Origin: Roseateles chitinivorans
GTDB lineage: Bacteria > Pseudomonadota > Gammaproteobacteria > Burkholderiales > Burkholderiaceae_C
NCBI RefSeq assembly: GCF_002761755.1
Contig: NZ_PEOG01000034.1
Coordinates: 1-56,629 of the forward strand
Length of the DNA: 56,629 nt
Reading direction: 5' to 3'
Part shown: in pieces, positions 9,198 through 18,182 of the stretch
Position numbering within the stretch: the first letter of the stretch is position 1
Layout: the number at the start of each line of letters is the position of its first letter
The notes under the pieces: model-generated
Databases searched by the model: none
Told to the model about the DNA's origin: nothing
The model's input: the letters and a program-made list of their open reading frames with translations, nothing else
Program-made: the position numbers and the translations under genes

Positions 9198-9610
9198 CAG
9201 GGCATGTTGCGCATGTCGTGGACCGGCATCATGTTGCTGTTCAGGTGGAACATCACCCAGATCGAGCCGGCCAGCATGATCACCACGACGGCGATGGTGA
9301 AGATCAGCGACAGCATCGACCAGCCGCCCTCGACCTTCGAGTTCATGTGCAGGAAATAGACCATGTGCACGACGATCTGCACCGCCGCGAAGATCAGCAG
9401 CACGATGCCCATCGCCTGGGACGATGCGATCGACTTGGTCATCACCAGGAAGAAGGGGATGGCCGTCAGGATCACCGACAGCAGGAAGCCGATCAGGTAA
9501 CCCTTGACGGTGGCGTGGTAGCCGACGTCGTCGTGGTCATGGTCGTGATGATGGCCATGGCCCTGGTCGTGGCCCTGCGAATCATGCTTGTGGTTGTGGT
9601 CGGCGCTCAC
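9197..9610 (-). CDS. cyoD: Cytochrome o ubiquinol oxidase subunit IV
   Basis: A 137-residue small subunit of the bo-type quinol oxidase, with three membrane helices (GYLIGFLLSVILTAIPFFLV, MGIVLLIFAAVQIVVHMVYFL, MLSLIFTIAVVVIMLAGSIW) and the conserved HMVYFLHM segment. It helps assemble the CuB site in subunit I. Unusually, the first ~30 residues are very rich in His and Asp (GHGHHHDHDHDD), which looks like a metal-binding or His-rich extension compared with the short E. coli CyoD N-terminus. It overlaps cyoC by four bases and the SURF1 gene by one base. Confidence 0.94.
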   Translation of the reverse strand: MSADHNHKHDSQGHDQGHGHHHDHDHDDVGYHATVKGYLIGFLLSVILTAIPFFLVMTKSIASSQAMGIVLLIFAAVQIVVHMVYFLHMNSKVEGGWSMLSLIFTIAVVVIMLAGSIWVMFHLNSNMMPVHDMRNMP

Positions 9611-10230
9611 GGCAGCACTCCCATCAGGTAAACGAAGGTGAAGACACCGATCCAGATCACGTCCAGGAAGTGCCAGAACATCGACAGGCAGATCAGGCGG
9701 CGCTTGTTCTCCTTGGTCAGGCCGAACTTGCTCACCTGGACCATCAGCGTCACCAGCCAGATGCAGCCGAAGGTGACGTGCAGGCCGTGCGTGCCCACCA
9801 GCGTGAAGAAGGAGGACAGGAAGGCGCTGCGCTGCGGACCCGCGCCTTCATGGATCAGGTGCGCGAACTCATAGAGTTCCACCGCCAGGAAGCACAGGCC
9901 CAGCACACCGGTGATCGCCAGCCAGGCCAGCGTGCCGGACTTCTTGTTGCCCAGCATCTTGATCATGGCGAAGCCATAGGTGATCGACGAGAGCAGCAGG
10001 AAGCCGGTGTTGAGCGCCACCAGCGGCAGGTCGAAGAGGTCTGCGCCCGACGGGCCGGCCGCGTAGCTGCGGCCCAGGACCGCATACGTCGCGAACAGCA
10101 CCGCGAAGATCAGGCAGTCGCTCATCAGGTAGATCCAGAACCCGAGGAGCGTGCCGTGCTGCGGATGGTGGTCGCCGTTGTCGTAGAACACCGGCGCGCC
10201 GGTGTTGTTCGTCATGGTCGTTGCTTGCAT
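9607..10230 (-). CDS. cyoC: Cytochrome o ubiquinol oxidase subunit III
   Basis: A 207-residue subunit with five membrane helices, of the haem-copper oxidase subunit III family. Typical motifs are LGFWIYLMSDCLIFAVLFATY, the Glu-containing ELYEFAHLI helix, GTHGLHVTFGCIWL and FWHFLDVIWIGVFTFVYLMG. It carries no redox centre and supports stability and proton uptake. It lies 23 bases after cyoB and overlaps cyoD, as in other cyo operons. An alternative ATG 15 bases downstream (MTNNTGAPV) is possible. Confidence 0.95.
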   Translation of the reverse strand: MQATTMTNNTGAPVFYDNGDHHPQHGTLLGFWIYLMSDCLIFAVLFATYAVLGRSYAAGPSGADLFDLPLVALNTGFLLLSSITYGFAMIKMLGNKKSGTLAWLAITGVLGLCFLAVELYEFAHLIHEGAGPQRSAFLSSFFTLVGTHGLHVTFGCIWLVTLMVQVSKFGLTKENKRRLICLSMFWHFLDVIWIGVFTFVYLMGVLP

Positions 10231-10253
10231 GTTGGGTATCGCTCGCTGCGGAT

Positions 10254-12248
10254 TCAGGCCTGGGCGGCCAGCACCTTCGTGCGGGCGTCCTCCGTGCTGG
10301 CCACTTCATCGGCGGGGATGTAGTAGTCGCGCTTGTAGTTGAAGGTGTGGACGATCGCGGCGATCACGGTCACCGCGAAGGCGACACCCGCCACCAGCCA
10401 CATGTGCCAGATCAGGGCGAAACCGAACAGCGTCGACAGGCCGGCCAGGATCACGCCCGCGCCGGTGTTCTTCGGCATGTGGATCTCCTTGAAGCCGCCC
10501 ACCGGACGCTGATGGCCGCGGGTCTTCATGTCGTGCCAGGCGTCGTGGTCGTGGACCACCGGCGTGAACGCGAAGTTGTACTGCGGCGGGGGCGACGAGG
10601 TCGACCACTCCAGCGTGCGGCCGTTCCACGGATCGCCGTCGACGTCACGCAGCTGCTCGCGCTTGAGGAACGACACCACCAGCTGGATCAGGAAGCAGCC
10701 GATGCCCGCGGCGATCAGCAGCGCGCCCAGCGCGGCGATCTGGAACCAGATCTGCAGCGACGGATCGTCGAAGTGGCTCATGCGGCGCGTCACGCCCATC
10801 AGGCCGAGCACGTACAGCGGCATGAAGGCGACGAAGAAGCCGATCTGCCAGAACCAGAACGAGGCCTTGCCCCAGAACGGGTCCAGCTTGAAGCCGAAGG
10901 CCTTCGGGAACCAGTACGAGATGCCCGCCAGCAGGCCGAACAGCACGCCGCCGATGATCACGTTGTGGAAGTGCGCGATCAGGAACAGCGAGTTGTGCAG
11001 CACGAAGTCGGCCGGCGGCACCGCCAGCAGCACGCCCGTCATGCCGCCGATCACGAAGGTGACCATGAAGCCGACGGTCCAGTACATCGGGACCTCGAAC
11101 TTGATGCGGCCGCGGTACATCGTGAAGAGCCAGTTGAAGATCTTCGCGCCCGTCGGGATCGAGATGATCATCGTCGTGATGCCGAAGAACGAGTTGACGC
11201 TCGCGCCCGAACCCATCGTGAAGAAGTGGTGCAGCCACACCAGGTACGACAGGATCGTGATGACGACGGTCGCGTAGACCATCGACGCGTAGCCGAACAG
11301 CTTCTTCTGGCTGAAGGTCGAGACGACTTCCGAGAAGATGCCGAAGGCCGGCAGCACCAGGATGTAGACCTCGGGGTGGCCCCAGATCCAGATCAGGTTG
11401 ACGTACATCATGGCGTTGCCGCCGAGGTCCGTCGTGAAGAAGTTGGTGCCGGCGTAACGGTCCAGCGACAGCAGCGCCAGGGCCGCGGTCAGGATCGGGA
11501 ACGAGGCCACGATCAGGATGTTCGAGCACAGCGAGGTCCAGGTGAAGACCGGCATCTTCATCATGGTCATGCCCGGCGCCCGCATCTTGATGATGGTGGC
11601 GATCAGGTTGATGCCTGAGAGCGTCGTCCCCACGCCGGCCACCTGCAGCGACCAGATGTAGTAGTCGACCCCGACCCCTGGACTCGCGAGCAGGCCCGAC
11701 AGCGGCGGATATGCCAGCCAGCCGGTGCGCGCGAACTCGCCGACGAACAGCGAGGCCATCACCAGCACCGCGCCGCCGGTGGTCATCCAAAAGCTGAAGT
11801 TGTTCAGGAACGGGAAGGCCACGTCGCGCGCGCCGATCTGCAGCGGCACCACGTAGTTCATGAAGCCGGTGATCAGCGGCATCGCCACGAAGAAGATCAT
11901 GATCACGCCGTGGGCGGTGAAGACCTGGTCGTAGTGATGCGGGGGCAGGAAGCCGAGCTGGTCGCCGAAGGCGATCGCCTGCTGGGCGCGCATCATGAGC
12001 GCGTCGGCGAAGCCACGCAGCAGCATGACCAGGCCCAGCACGATGTACATGATGCCGATCTTCTTGTGGTCGATGCTGGTCACCCAGTCACGCCAGAAGG
12101 GGCCCCAGAGCTTGTACTTCGTCATCATCGCGAGGACGAAGAGGCCGCCCAGGACGACCATCGCGAAGGTGCCGACCAGGATCGGCTCGTGGAGCGGAAG
12201 CGCCTCTAGGCTGAGGCGTCCGAAGATGAGCTTTTGAGCGTCAATCAT
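10254..12248 (-). CDS. cyoB: Cytochrome o ubiquinol oxidase subunit I
   Basis: A 664-residue catalytic subunit that oxidises ubiquinol, reduces O2 to water and pumps protons. It has about fifteen membrane helices. Visible key sites are the quinone-site region [15 protein letters not shown] with [14 protein letters not shown] (residues matching E. coli Arg71, Asp75, His98 and Gln101), the His-Tyr crosslink motif [15 protein letters not shown], the HHFFTMG copper/haem ligands and the haem ligand pair HFHNVI. Length matches E. coli CyoB (663). The start [13 protein letters not shown] is typical of the family. It is followed closely by cyoC. Presence of a SURF1 gene in the same operon leaves open whether haem o or haem a occupies the active site. 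Confidence 0.97.
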   Translation of the reverse strand: MIDAQKLIFGRLSLEALPLHEPILVGTFAMVVLGGLFVLAMMTKYKLWGPFWRDWVTSIDHKKIGIMYIVLGLVMLLRGFADALMMRAQQAIAFGDQLGFLPPHHYDQVFTAHGVIMIFFVAMPLITGFMNYVVPLQIGARDVAFPFLNNFSFWMTTGGAVLVMASLFVGEFARTGWLAYPPLSGLLASPGVGVDYYIWSLQVAGVGTTLSGINLIATIIKMRAPGMTMMKMPVFTWTSLCSNILIVASFPILTAALALLSLDRYAGTNFFTTDLGGNAMMYVNLIWIWGHPEVYILVLPAFGIFSEVVSTFSQKKLFGYASMVYATVVITILSYLVWLHHFFTMGSGASVNSFFGITTMIISIPTGAKIFNWLFTMYRGRIKFEVPMYWTVGFMVTFVIGGMTGVLLAVPPADFVLHNSLFLIAHFHNVIIGGVLFGLLAGISYWFPKAFGFKLDPFWGKASFWFWQIGFFVAFMPLYVLGLMGVTRRMSHFDDPSLQIWFQIAALGALLIAAGIGCFLIQLVVSFLKREQLRDVDGDPWNGRTLEWSTSSPPPQYNFAFTPVVHDHDAWHDMKTRGHQRPVGGFKEIHMPKNTGAGVILAGLSTLFGFALIWHMWLVAGVAFAVTVIAAIVHTFNYKRDYYIPADEVASTEDARTKVLAAQA

Positions 12249-12317
12249 CTTGGATCTCGGTAGTGCTTGCGGTCCCGGCGCGGCTGCTCATCGCGGTCGC
12301 GCCGGGGGGGACGCCAA

Positions 12318-13394
12318 TCAATTACGGGTGGCCGAGGCCTGCCATTGCGACGCGTACTGCCCCGCGTTGTCAGGCGTGCACAGCGCGGCCACGAAGATCC
12401 GCTTCTGCTCGTTGCTCCAGGGCTTGCTGGCCAGGCCGTCGATCGCGCCCTTGCCGCCGCCGCCTGCGGCGTCGATGGCCATCATCTGGCCCATGCACAT
12501 CTTGGTGCCGTCGACGCAGCGGTTCACGACCGCGTCGAACAGACCCGGCGCGACGCTGGCGAAGCGGCGCACCGGCTGGCGCTCGGAGGGCTTCTCCAGG
12601 TCCAGGTACAGCTCCTTGGTCAGCGCGACGCCGTCGGCCTTGTTGCGCTCGACCCAGGCGGAGAACTCGTCATTGCTCAGGCCATGGAACTTGAAGCGCA
12701 TGTGCGAGAAGCCGTCGCCGCTGAAGTTGGCGGAGAAGCCGTCGTACACGCCGGGCTTGTTGATCACCGCGTGCAACTGGCTCTGCATGCCGGGCATCGC
12801 GTAGATCATGCCGGCCATGGCGGGCACGTAGAAGGCGTTCATCACCGTCGACGAGCTGATCTTGAAGTGGATCGGGCGATCCACCGGCGCGGCCAGCTCG
12901 TTGACGGTGGCGATGCCCTGCTCGGGGTAGATGAACAGCCACTTCCAGTCCAGCGCCACGACCTCGACCGTCAGCGGCTGCACGCCGGCCGGGATCGGGC
13001 GCTGCGCGTCCAGGCGCTCCAGCGGGCGGAAGGGATCGAGCTTGTGCGTCGAGATCCAGGTCATCGCTCCCAGCGCGATGATGATCAGCAGCGGCGCGCC
13101 CCAGATGATCAGCTCCAGGCGCGTCGAGTGGTCCCACTCCGGCGAGTAGGTCGCCTGCGTGTTGGACGCGCGGTATCTGAACGCGAAGACGAGCGTCAGG
13201 ATGATCACCGGGACGATGATCAGCAGCATCAGCAGCGTCGAGGCGACGATGAGTTGCGCCTGCTGGTTCGCGATGTCGCCGGACGGCTTCATCACGACCA
13301 TGTTGCAGGCGGACAGGGGCAGCGCCAGGGCCAGCAGCCCGAGACGGGCGAGTGGGCGGGCGAGACTTGTTTTTGGAGAGGCTTTGAGGTACAT
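12318..13394 (-). CDS. cyoA: Cytochrome o ubiquinol oxidase subunit II (lipoprotein)
   Basis: A 358-residue subunit II. The N-terminus is a lipoprotein signal (LLALALPLSAC, lipobox LSAC), followed by two membrane helices (LIVASTLLMLLIIVPVIILT and LIIWGAPLLIIIALGAMTW) and a periplasmic cupredoxin-like domain. The position that binds CuA in cytochrome c oxidases reads FSANFSGDGFSHMRF, without the cysteine pair, which identifies a quinol oxidase rather than a cytochrome c oxidase. It is the first gene of the minus-strand run to regA. The C-terminal ~70 residues (MMAIDAAGGGGKGAIDGL) are the family's usual extra tail. Confidence 0.95.
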   Translation of the reverse strand: MYLKASPKTSLARPLARLGLLALALPLSACNMVVMKPSGDIANQQAQLIVASTLLMLLIIVPVIILTLVFAFRYRASNTQATYSPEWDHSTRLELIIWGAPLLIIIALGAMTWISTHKLDPFRPLERLDAQRPIPAGVQPLTVEVVALDWKWLFIYPEQGIATVNELAAPVDRPIHFKISSSTVMNAFYVPAMAGMIYAMPGMQSQLHAVINKPGVYDGFSANFSGDGFSHMRFKFHGLSNDEFSAWVERNKADGVALTKELYLDLEKPSERQPVRRFASVAPGLFDAVVNRCVDGTKMCMGQMMAIDAAGGGGKGAIDGLASKPWSNEQKRIFVAALCTPDNAGQYASQWQASATRN

Positions 13395-13506
13395 GGGACT
13401 TCAGCAGACCAGCAGGCGTAGTTCACGCGGAGCCCCCTCCTCGCAGCGGGATCCCGCCGTCCGAAACCTGGGGTTTCCTCTGGAGGGAAAGCGATAAAGG
13501 GGAAAA

Positions 13507-13518
13507 CGACACTTGTCG
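13507..13518. promoter_or_regulatory. Palindrome CGACA-CT-TGTCG in the cyoA upstream region
   Basis: A perfect 5-bp inverted repeat with a two-base centre lies 113 bases upstream of cyoA, in the divergent gap shared with the MFS gene. Its GACA/TGTC arms recur in a second palindrome at 13570-13582. An operator for a dimeric regulator is possible; the regulator is unknown. Confidence 0.3.
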
Positions 13519-13542
13519 ACCGTTGCACGCCGGGCGCAGATT

Positions 13543-13582
13543 TTGCCCGATTGACTCAAACCAAATATTGGACATTTTGTCC
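13543..13582 (+). promoter_or_regulatory. Possible promoter of the MFS gene with overlapping palindrome
   Basis: TTGCCC (13543-13548) and TATTGG (13566-13571) are spaced 17 bases apart and face the MFS gene. The perfect inverted repeat GGACA-TTT-TGTCC (13570-13582) overlaps the end of the -10 element and the expected start point, a usual place for a repressor site. The -10 match is only three of six, so the call is tentative. Confidence 0.35.
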
Positions 13583-13596
13583 CAGGTAGGAGACGT

Positions 13597-14955
13597 ATGA
13601 ACAGCAGCACCCTTTCGACAGCCGGGCAACACCTCTCGACCGTGGGCCAGCCGCTGCCGCGCGGCAGCGGGGTCGCCACGCAGGAGGAGCAGGACGCGAT
13701 CGCCCCGGGCGACATCGCCGTCGGCGTGGTGATCGGGCGGGCGTCGGAGTACTTCGACTTCTTCGTCTACGGGATCGCCTCGGTGCTGGTCTTCCCGTCC
13801 ATCTTCTTCCCCCACATGGAGCGGCTGGAGGGCACGTTGTATGCCTTCGCGCTGCTGGCGCTGGCCTTCGTGGTGCGGCCCATCGGCACGCTGGTGGGGA
13901 TGGACATCCAACGGCGCTTCGGCCGCAGCGTGAAGCTGACGGTGGCGCTGTTCCTGCTGGGCATCTCCACCTGCACGATCGCGGTGCTGCCCGGTTTCAA
14001 CACCTGGGGCGGTGCGGCCATCGCCCTGCTGGCCGCCTGCCGGATCGGACAAGGCCTGGCACTGGGCGGCTCCTGGGACGGCCTGCCCTCGCTGCTGGCG
14101 CTGAACGCGCCAGAAGGCCGCCGCGGCTGGTACGCGATGCTGGGGCAGCTCGGCGCGCCGATCGGCTTCCTGATCGCGGCCGCGCTCTATGCCTACCTGT
14201 GGAGCAGCCTGGAACCGATCGACTTCCTCAGCTGGGGCTGGCGCTATCCCTTCTTCGCGGCCTTCGCGATCAACGTCGTGGCGCTGTTCGCGCGGCTGCG
14301 GCTGGTGGTGACGCACGAGTACGAGAAGAACATGGAGGAGCATGAGCTCGACCCCTGCGACACCGACGAGCTGTTCGCCCAGCAAGGCGCCAACCTGTTC
14401 ATCGGCGCGTTCGCGGCGCTGGCCAGCTATGCGCTGTTCCACATCGTGACCGTGTTCCCGCTGTCGTGGGTGCTGCTGTACGGCGACCAGAACGTCACCC
14501 AGTTCCTGACGGTGCAGGTCATCGGCGCCCTGCTGGCGGCGGCGGCGATGCCGATCTCCGGGATGATCGCGGACCGCATCGGCCGGCGCAGCACGCTGGG
14601 CACCCTGGCCACGACGATCGGGATCTTCAGCCTGTTCACGCCGATCCTGCTGGACAGCGGCGCGATGGGCCAGAACATCTTCATCCTGGTCGGCTTCGTG
14701 CTGCTGGGCCTGTCCTACGGCCAGTCCTCGGGCGCGGTGACCTCCAACTTCCTGCCGCACTTCCGCTACACCGGCGCGGCGCTGACCTCGGACCTGGCCT
14801 GGATCATCGGCGCCGCCTTCGCGCCGCTGGTGGCGCTGGGGCTGTCGGCCAAGTTCGGCCTGTGGGCGGTGACCGCCTACCTGCTGTCGGGCGCGATCGT
14901 CACCCTGGTGGCGCTGCGCACCAATCGCATGCTCCAGATCAAGGACAAGGAATGA
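13597..14955 (+). CDS. MFS transporter, MHS-like metabolite:proton symporter
   Basis: A 452-residue inner-membrane carrier with about twelve helices. It starts at an ATG behind an AGGAG site. The early motif SEYFDFFVYGIASVLVFPSIFF and the loop FVVRPIGTLVGMDIQRRFGR are typical of the metabolite:H+ symporter branch (citrate, alpha-ketoglutarate, proline/betaine and shikimate carriers). The mid-loop GMIADRIGRRSTL is the repeated MFS signature. The ~37 N-terminal residues are polar and precede the first helix. The substrate cannot be predicted. It diverges from cyoA and ends before a strong terminator, so it is monocistronic. Confidence 0.85.
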   Translation: MNSSTLSTAGQHLSTVGQPLPRGSGVATQEEQDAIAPGDIAVGVVIGRASEYFDFFVYGIASVLVFPSIFFPHMERLEGTLYAFALLALAFVVRPIGTLVGMDIQRRFGRSVKLTVALFLLGISTCTIAVLPGFNTWGGAAIALLAACRIGQGLALGGSWDGLPSLLALNAPEGRRGWYAMLGQLGAPIGFLIAAALYAYLWSSLEPIDFLSWGWRYPFFAAFAINVVALFARLRLVVTHEYEKNMEEHELDPCDTDELFAQQGANLFIGAFAALASYALFHIVTVFPLSWVLLYGDQNVTQFLTVQVIGALLAAAAMPISGMIADRIGRRSTLGTLATTIGIFSLFTPILLDSGAMGQNIFILVGFVLLGLSYGQSSGAVTSNFLPHFRYTGAALTSDLAWIIGAAFAPLVALGLSAKFGLWAVTAYLLSGAIVTLVALRTNRMLQIKDKE

Positions 14956-15016
14956 GCGCAGCGCCTGAGGCGTGAACCCGTGACACGGGCTTGACAGCCC
15001 GCGACGCGAAAAAGCA

Positions 15017-15050
15017 ACGGCCGGTCGACAAGACCGGCCGTTTGTCTTTC
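15017..15050 (+). terminator. Rho-independent terminator after the MFS gene
   Basis: A perfect 10-bp stem (ACGGCCGGTC / GACCGGCCGT) with a five-base loop GACAA is followed by TTTGTCTTTC. It ends the MFS transcript and separates it from the efflux operon. Confidence 0.88.
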
Positions 15051-15115
15051 TGCCTCGAGACGGCGACTCGACTTCCCTCCCGGATTTCGCCTTTCGCCCA
15101 ATAACCCCATAGAGA

Positions 15116-15133
15116 TAGATAGCAAGCTAACTA
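15116..15133. promoter_or_regulatory. SlyA/MarR-type operator upstream of the MarR gene
   Basis: TAGATAGC-AA-GCTAACTA is an inverted repeat with one mismatch. Its core ATAGCAAGCTAA matches the established SlyA consensus TTAGCAAGCTAA in 11 of 12 positions. It sits 16-33 bases before the start codon of the MarR-family gene, a position suited to autoregulation and to control of the whole efflux operon. Confidence 0.65.
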
Positions 15134-15148
15134 TTTAAACTGGCCGGC

Positions 15149-15655
15149 ATGAACACCCCCAAGGACAAGCCGACCCGCTCGCTGACCCGCACTGCGCGTG
15201 AAGCGGCCCTGATGACGCTCGGCATGATGCTGCCGGTGCTGGAGCGGGCGTACCGCGCCCGCGCCAACCTGGCGATGGCGCACGTGGGCCTGTCGCAGGC
15301 GCTGGCCTGGCCGCTGGTGATGATCGGCCGGCAGGGCGACGGGATGCGGCAAGGCGAGCTGGCGACGCTGCTGGGCATCGAGGGACCGTCGCTGACGCGC
15401 TCGGTGGACCAGTTGATCACCGGGGGCTTCATCGAGCGCCACGAGGATCCCGACGACCGCCGCGCCAAGACGCTGCACCTCACGGCGCTGGGCGCGGACG
15501 CCTGCGAGCAGATCGAGGTCACGCTGCGCGACCTGCGCAACGAGCTCTACGAAGGCATCGCGGATGCCGACGTCGAGGCCGCGCTGCGCGTCTTTTCCAC
15601 GCTGGCTGAACGCGTCGGCGCGCCGACGCCGGCGGTGCCGCCGCGGCGCAAGTGA
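15149..15655 (+). CDS. MarR/SlyA-family transcriptional regulator
   Basis: A 168-residue winged-helix dimeric regulator. It contains the helix-turn-helix GMRQGELATLLGIEGPSLTR, the dimer/recognition stretch SVDQLITGGFIERHEDPDDRRAK and the wing TLHLTALGADACEQIE. SlyA-like members usually repress neighbouring efflux genes and release DNA on binding aromatic acids or similar ligands. It leads an operon of FUSC, DUF1656, HlyD and NodT genes, the standard order in Burkholderiales, and a SlyA-like box lies directly upstream. No clear ribosome-binding site is seen. Confidence 0.92.
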   Translation: MNTPKDKPTRSLTRTAREAALMTLGMMLPVLERAYRARANLAMAHVGLSQALAWPLVMIGRQGDGMRQGELATLLGIEGPSLTRSVDQLITGGFIERHEDPDDRRAKTLHLTALGADACEQIEVTLRDLRNELYEGIADADVEAALRVFSTLAERVGAPTPAVPPRRK

Positions 15656-15680
15656 AGGCGCCCGGTCCACCCCGACGGTC

Positions 15681-17840
15681 ATGAAGTTCCCCGCCCTCTC
15701 CTTCCCCGCGATCCGGCTGCCCGCGCCGCCGAAGCTGCCACCCGCACTGCGGCCGGGCTTCACGCGCGCCGAATGGATCTTCTCGATCAAGGCCTTCGCG
15801 GCGGCGATGCTGGCGGTCTTCCTGGCGAGCTGGGCCGGCCAGCCACGACCGTTCTGGGCGCTGATGACGGCGTACATCGTGGCCCATCCGATGGCTGGCG
15901 CAGTGCGCTCCAAGGGCGTGTTCCGCGTCGTTGGCACGCTGGTCGGCGGCATGGCCGCGGTGCTGCTGGTCCCGAGCCTGGCCAACGCGCCGGAGCTGCT
16001 CAGCCTCGCCCTGGCGCTGTGGGTCGCGGGCTGCCTGGTGATGTCGCTGCGCGACCGCACGCCGCGTGCCTACGCCTTCATGCTGGCGGGCTACACCGTG
16101 GCGCTGATCGGCTTTCCGGCGGTGGACACGCCGCTGACGATCTTCGACACCGCCGTCGCCCGTCTCGAGGAGATCGGCCTGGGGGTGCTGTCGGCCACGC
16201 TGGTGCACAGCCTGGTGCTGCCCAAGAGCCTGGCCGGCTCGGTGCTGGGCCTGCTGGATCGCACGCTGGGCGACACCCGCGCCTGGCTGACCGACATTGC
16301 CGCGCGCCGCGATGGCGGCCCCGACCGGCGCCGCGTCGCCGGCGACATCTCCCAGCTGCGGGTGCTCTCGACCCACATCCCCTTCGACACCAGCCATCTG
16401 CGCTGGACCGCCGACGCGGTCCACGCGATGCAGGACCATGTGGCCGCGCTGACGCCCCTGCTCGCGGGCGTCGAGGACCGCCTGCGGGCGCTCGAGGCGC
16501 ATGGCGGCGTGCCGGACGACGTCCGCGCGCTGCTGGACCGCCTCGGCCCCTGGCTGACACTGCCGGCCGATCAAGCCCAGGCGCAGTGGCCGGCGCTGCG
16601 AGCGCAGCTTGACGCGCTCACCGGCGCGCACGCGCGCGGCCGGCTGGCCGACGCCCCCTGGGCGCGACTGCTGCGCGTCGCCCTGGCGCAGCGGCTCGGC
16701 GAGCTGCTCGACGGCTGGCTGCACTGCGTGCACCTGCGCGCCGACATCGACCGCGGCCTGTCCGGCGCGCCGATGCCTGCGCGGCCCGCGCCCGCGCCCG
16801 ATGGTCCCCGGCTGCACCTGGACATGGGCATGGCACTGTGGTCCGGCGCGGCCGCGCTGATCGCGATCCTGGTGTGCTGCGCCTTCTGGATCCTCACCGG
16901 CTGGCCGATGGGCGCGGCGGCCGCGATGATGGCCGCCATCTTCTGCTGCTTCTTCGCGTCCATGGACGATCCGGTGCCGGCCATCAACGGCTTCCTCGCC
17001 TGGACGCTCTGGTCGATGCCCTTCGGCGCGCTCTACGTGCTGGTGCTGCTGCCGCTGGTGCAGGACATGTGGACGCTGATGGCGGTGTGCGCGCCGGTCT
17101 TCCTCGTCCTGGGTGCGTTCATCGGCCGGCCCGCGACCGTCGGCGCGGCGCTGCCCTTCCTGTTCGGCGTCATGGGCACGCTGGCCATGCATGACACCGC
17201 GCAGGCGGATCTCACCAGCTACCTGAACTCGATGTCGGGCCAGCTGGCCGGCATCTTCGTCGCGGCGCGCGTCACGCGGCTGATGCGATCGGTCGGCGCC
17301 GACTGGAGCGCCCGACGCATCCAGCGCGCGACCTGGCGGGAGCTCGACGACCTCGCCCGCCTGCCGCGCCCGGCAGGCCGCGGCCAGGCCTACCTGCTGC
17401 GCATGATCGACCGCATCGCGCTGCTGGCGCCGCGTGTCGCGCAGTCCGGGGGCTCGGTGCCCGGCGTGCCCACCGACGACGCGCTGCGGGACCTGCGCAT
17501 CGGCGCGGACCTGGTCGCGCTGCAGGGCGTGCGCAGCCGACTGCCCACCCTGGCGCAGCGCCCGCTGCCGCCGCTGCTCAGCGCGATCGGCGACTGGCTG
17601 CGCGCGCGCATCGACGGCCGGCCCGGCGCGCTCGACGCGCCGCCGGCGTCGCTGCTGGCGCGCCTGGACGCGGCGCTCGAGGGATTGATCGAGGCCTACG
17701 CCAGCTCCGGCGACCTGCCCCCCGAAGCGCATCCCGCGGCCGGCGCGCTGATGGGCCTGCGCCGCAATCTCTTCCCGGATGCGCCGGTGCCGGCGCTGCC
17801 GGCGCGCACCGTGGACAACGACAAGGAGGACCGGCCATGA
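15681..17840 (+). CDS. FUSC family inner-membrane efflux protein (AaeB/fusaric acid resistance type)
   Basis: A 719-residue inner-membrane transporter. It has the internal duplication of the FUSC family: a first membrane bundle at ~30-190 (SIKAFAAAMLAVFLASWAGQ, FWALMTAYIVAHPMAGAVRS), a cytoplasmic region, and a second bundle at ~385-540 (LDMGMALWSGAAALIAILVC, FWILTGWPMGAAAAMMAAIF). Members export aromatic carboxylic acids or fusaric acid together with an HlyD adaptor and an outer-membrane channel, all encoded downstream. The ATG at 15681 is chosen because it gives the typical MKFPALSFPAI start beyond the MarR stop. The end overlaps the next gene in ATGA. Confidence 0.9.
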   Translation: MKFPALSFPAIRLPAPPKLPPALRPGFTRAEWIFSIKAFAAAMLAVFLASWAGQPRPFWALMTAYIVAHPMAGAVRSKGVFRVVGTLVGGMAAVLLVPSLANAPELLSLALALWVAGCLVMSLRDRTPRAYAFMLAGYTVALIGFPAVDTPLTIFDTAVARLEEIGLGVLSATLVHSLVLPKSLAGSVLGLLDRTLGDTRAWLTDIAARRDGGPDRRRVAGDISQLRVLSTHIPFDTSHLRWTADAVHAMQDHVAALTPLLAGVEDRLRALEAHGGVPDDVRALLDRLGPWLTLPADQAQAQWPALRAQLDALTGAHARGRLADAPWARLLRVALAQRLGELLDGWLHCVHLRADIDRGLSGAPMPARPAPAPDGPRLHLDMGMALWSGAAALIAILVCCAFWILTGWPMGAAAAMMAAIFCCFFASMDDPVPAINGFLAWTLWSMPFGALYVLVLLPLVQDMWTLMAVCAPVFLVLGAFIGRPATVGAALPFLFGVMGTLAMHDTAQADLTSYLNSMSGQLAGIFVAARVTRLMRSVGADWSARRIQRATWRELDDLARLPRPAGRGQAYLLRMIDRIALLAPRVAQSGGSVPGVPTDDALRDLRIGADLVALQGVRSRLPTLAQRPLPPLLSAIGDWLRARIDGRPGALDAPPASLLARLDAALEGLIEAYASSGDLPPEAHPAAGALMGLRRNLFPDAPVPALPARTVDNDKEDRP

Positions 17841-18055
17841 CCGGCGCCGTGGATTTCTTCGGGCTCTACCTGCCGTGGCTGATGCCGCTCGCGGCGCTCG
17901 CGCTGATCGCGCTCTCCGCCGTGCGACGGCTGCTGGCCTGGGCCGGGGCCTACCGCTGGATCTGGCATCCCGCGCTCTTCGACCTCGCGATCTACCTGCT
18001 GCTCCTCTGGGCCCTGAGCAACGCCTCGCTGCGTGTGCTGCCCGTGCCGGGGTGA
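17837..18055 (+). CDS. DUF1656 small membrane protein (AaeX-like)
   Basis: A 72-residue protein with two membrane helices (YLPWLMPLAALALIALSAV and ALFDLAIYLLLLWALSNASL) and the FGLYLPWL start typical of DUF1656. Its gene overlaps the FUSC gene in ATGA. The family always accompanies FUSC/HlyD efflux pairs, as AaeX does in E. coli, but its exact role is unknown. Confidence 0.9.
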   Translation: MTGAVDFFGLYLPWLMPLAALALIALSAVRRLLAWAGAYRWIWHPALFDLAIYLLLLWALSNASLRVLPVPG

Positions 18056-18182
18056 CGGCGACCCGCGGGAGCGGCCGCGGGCCCGCCCGGTCGGGCTCCG
18101 CTGAAGCCGCCCTCTCGCGCATCGCCCCGCCGCGCGGTGGCCTTTCCCAATCAACGATGCCGGCCCGGCCGGCCCCGACGAC

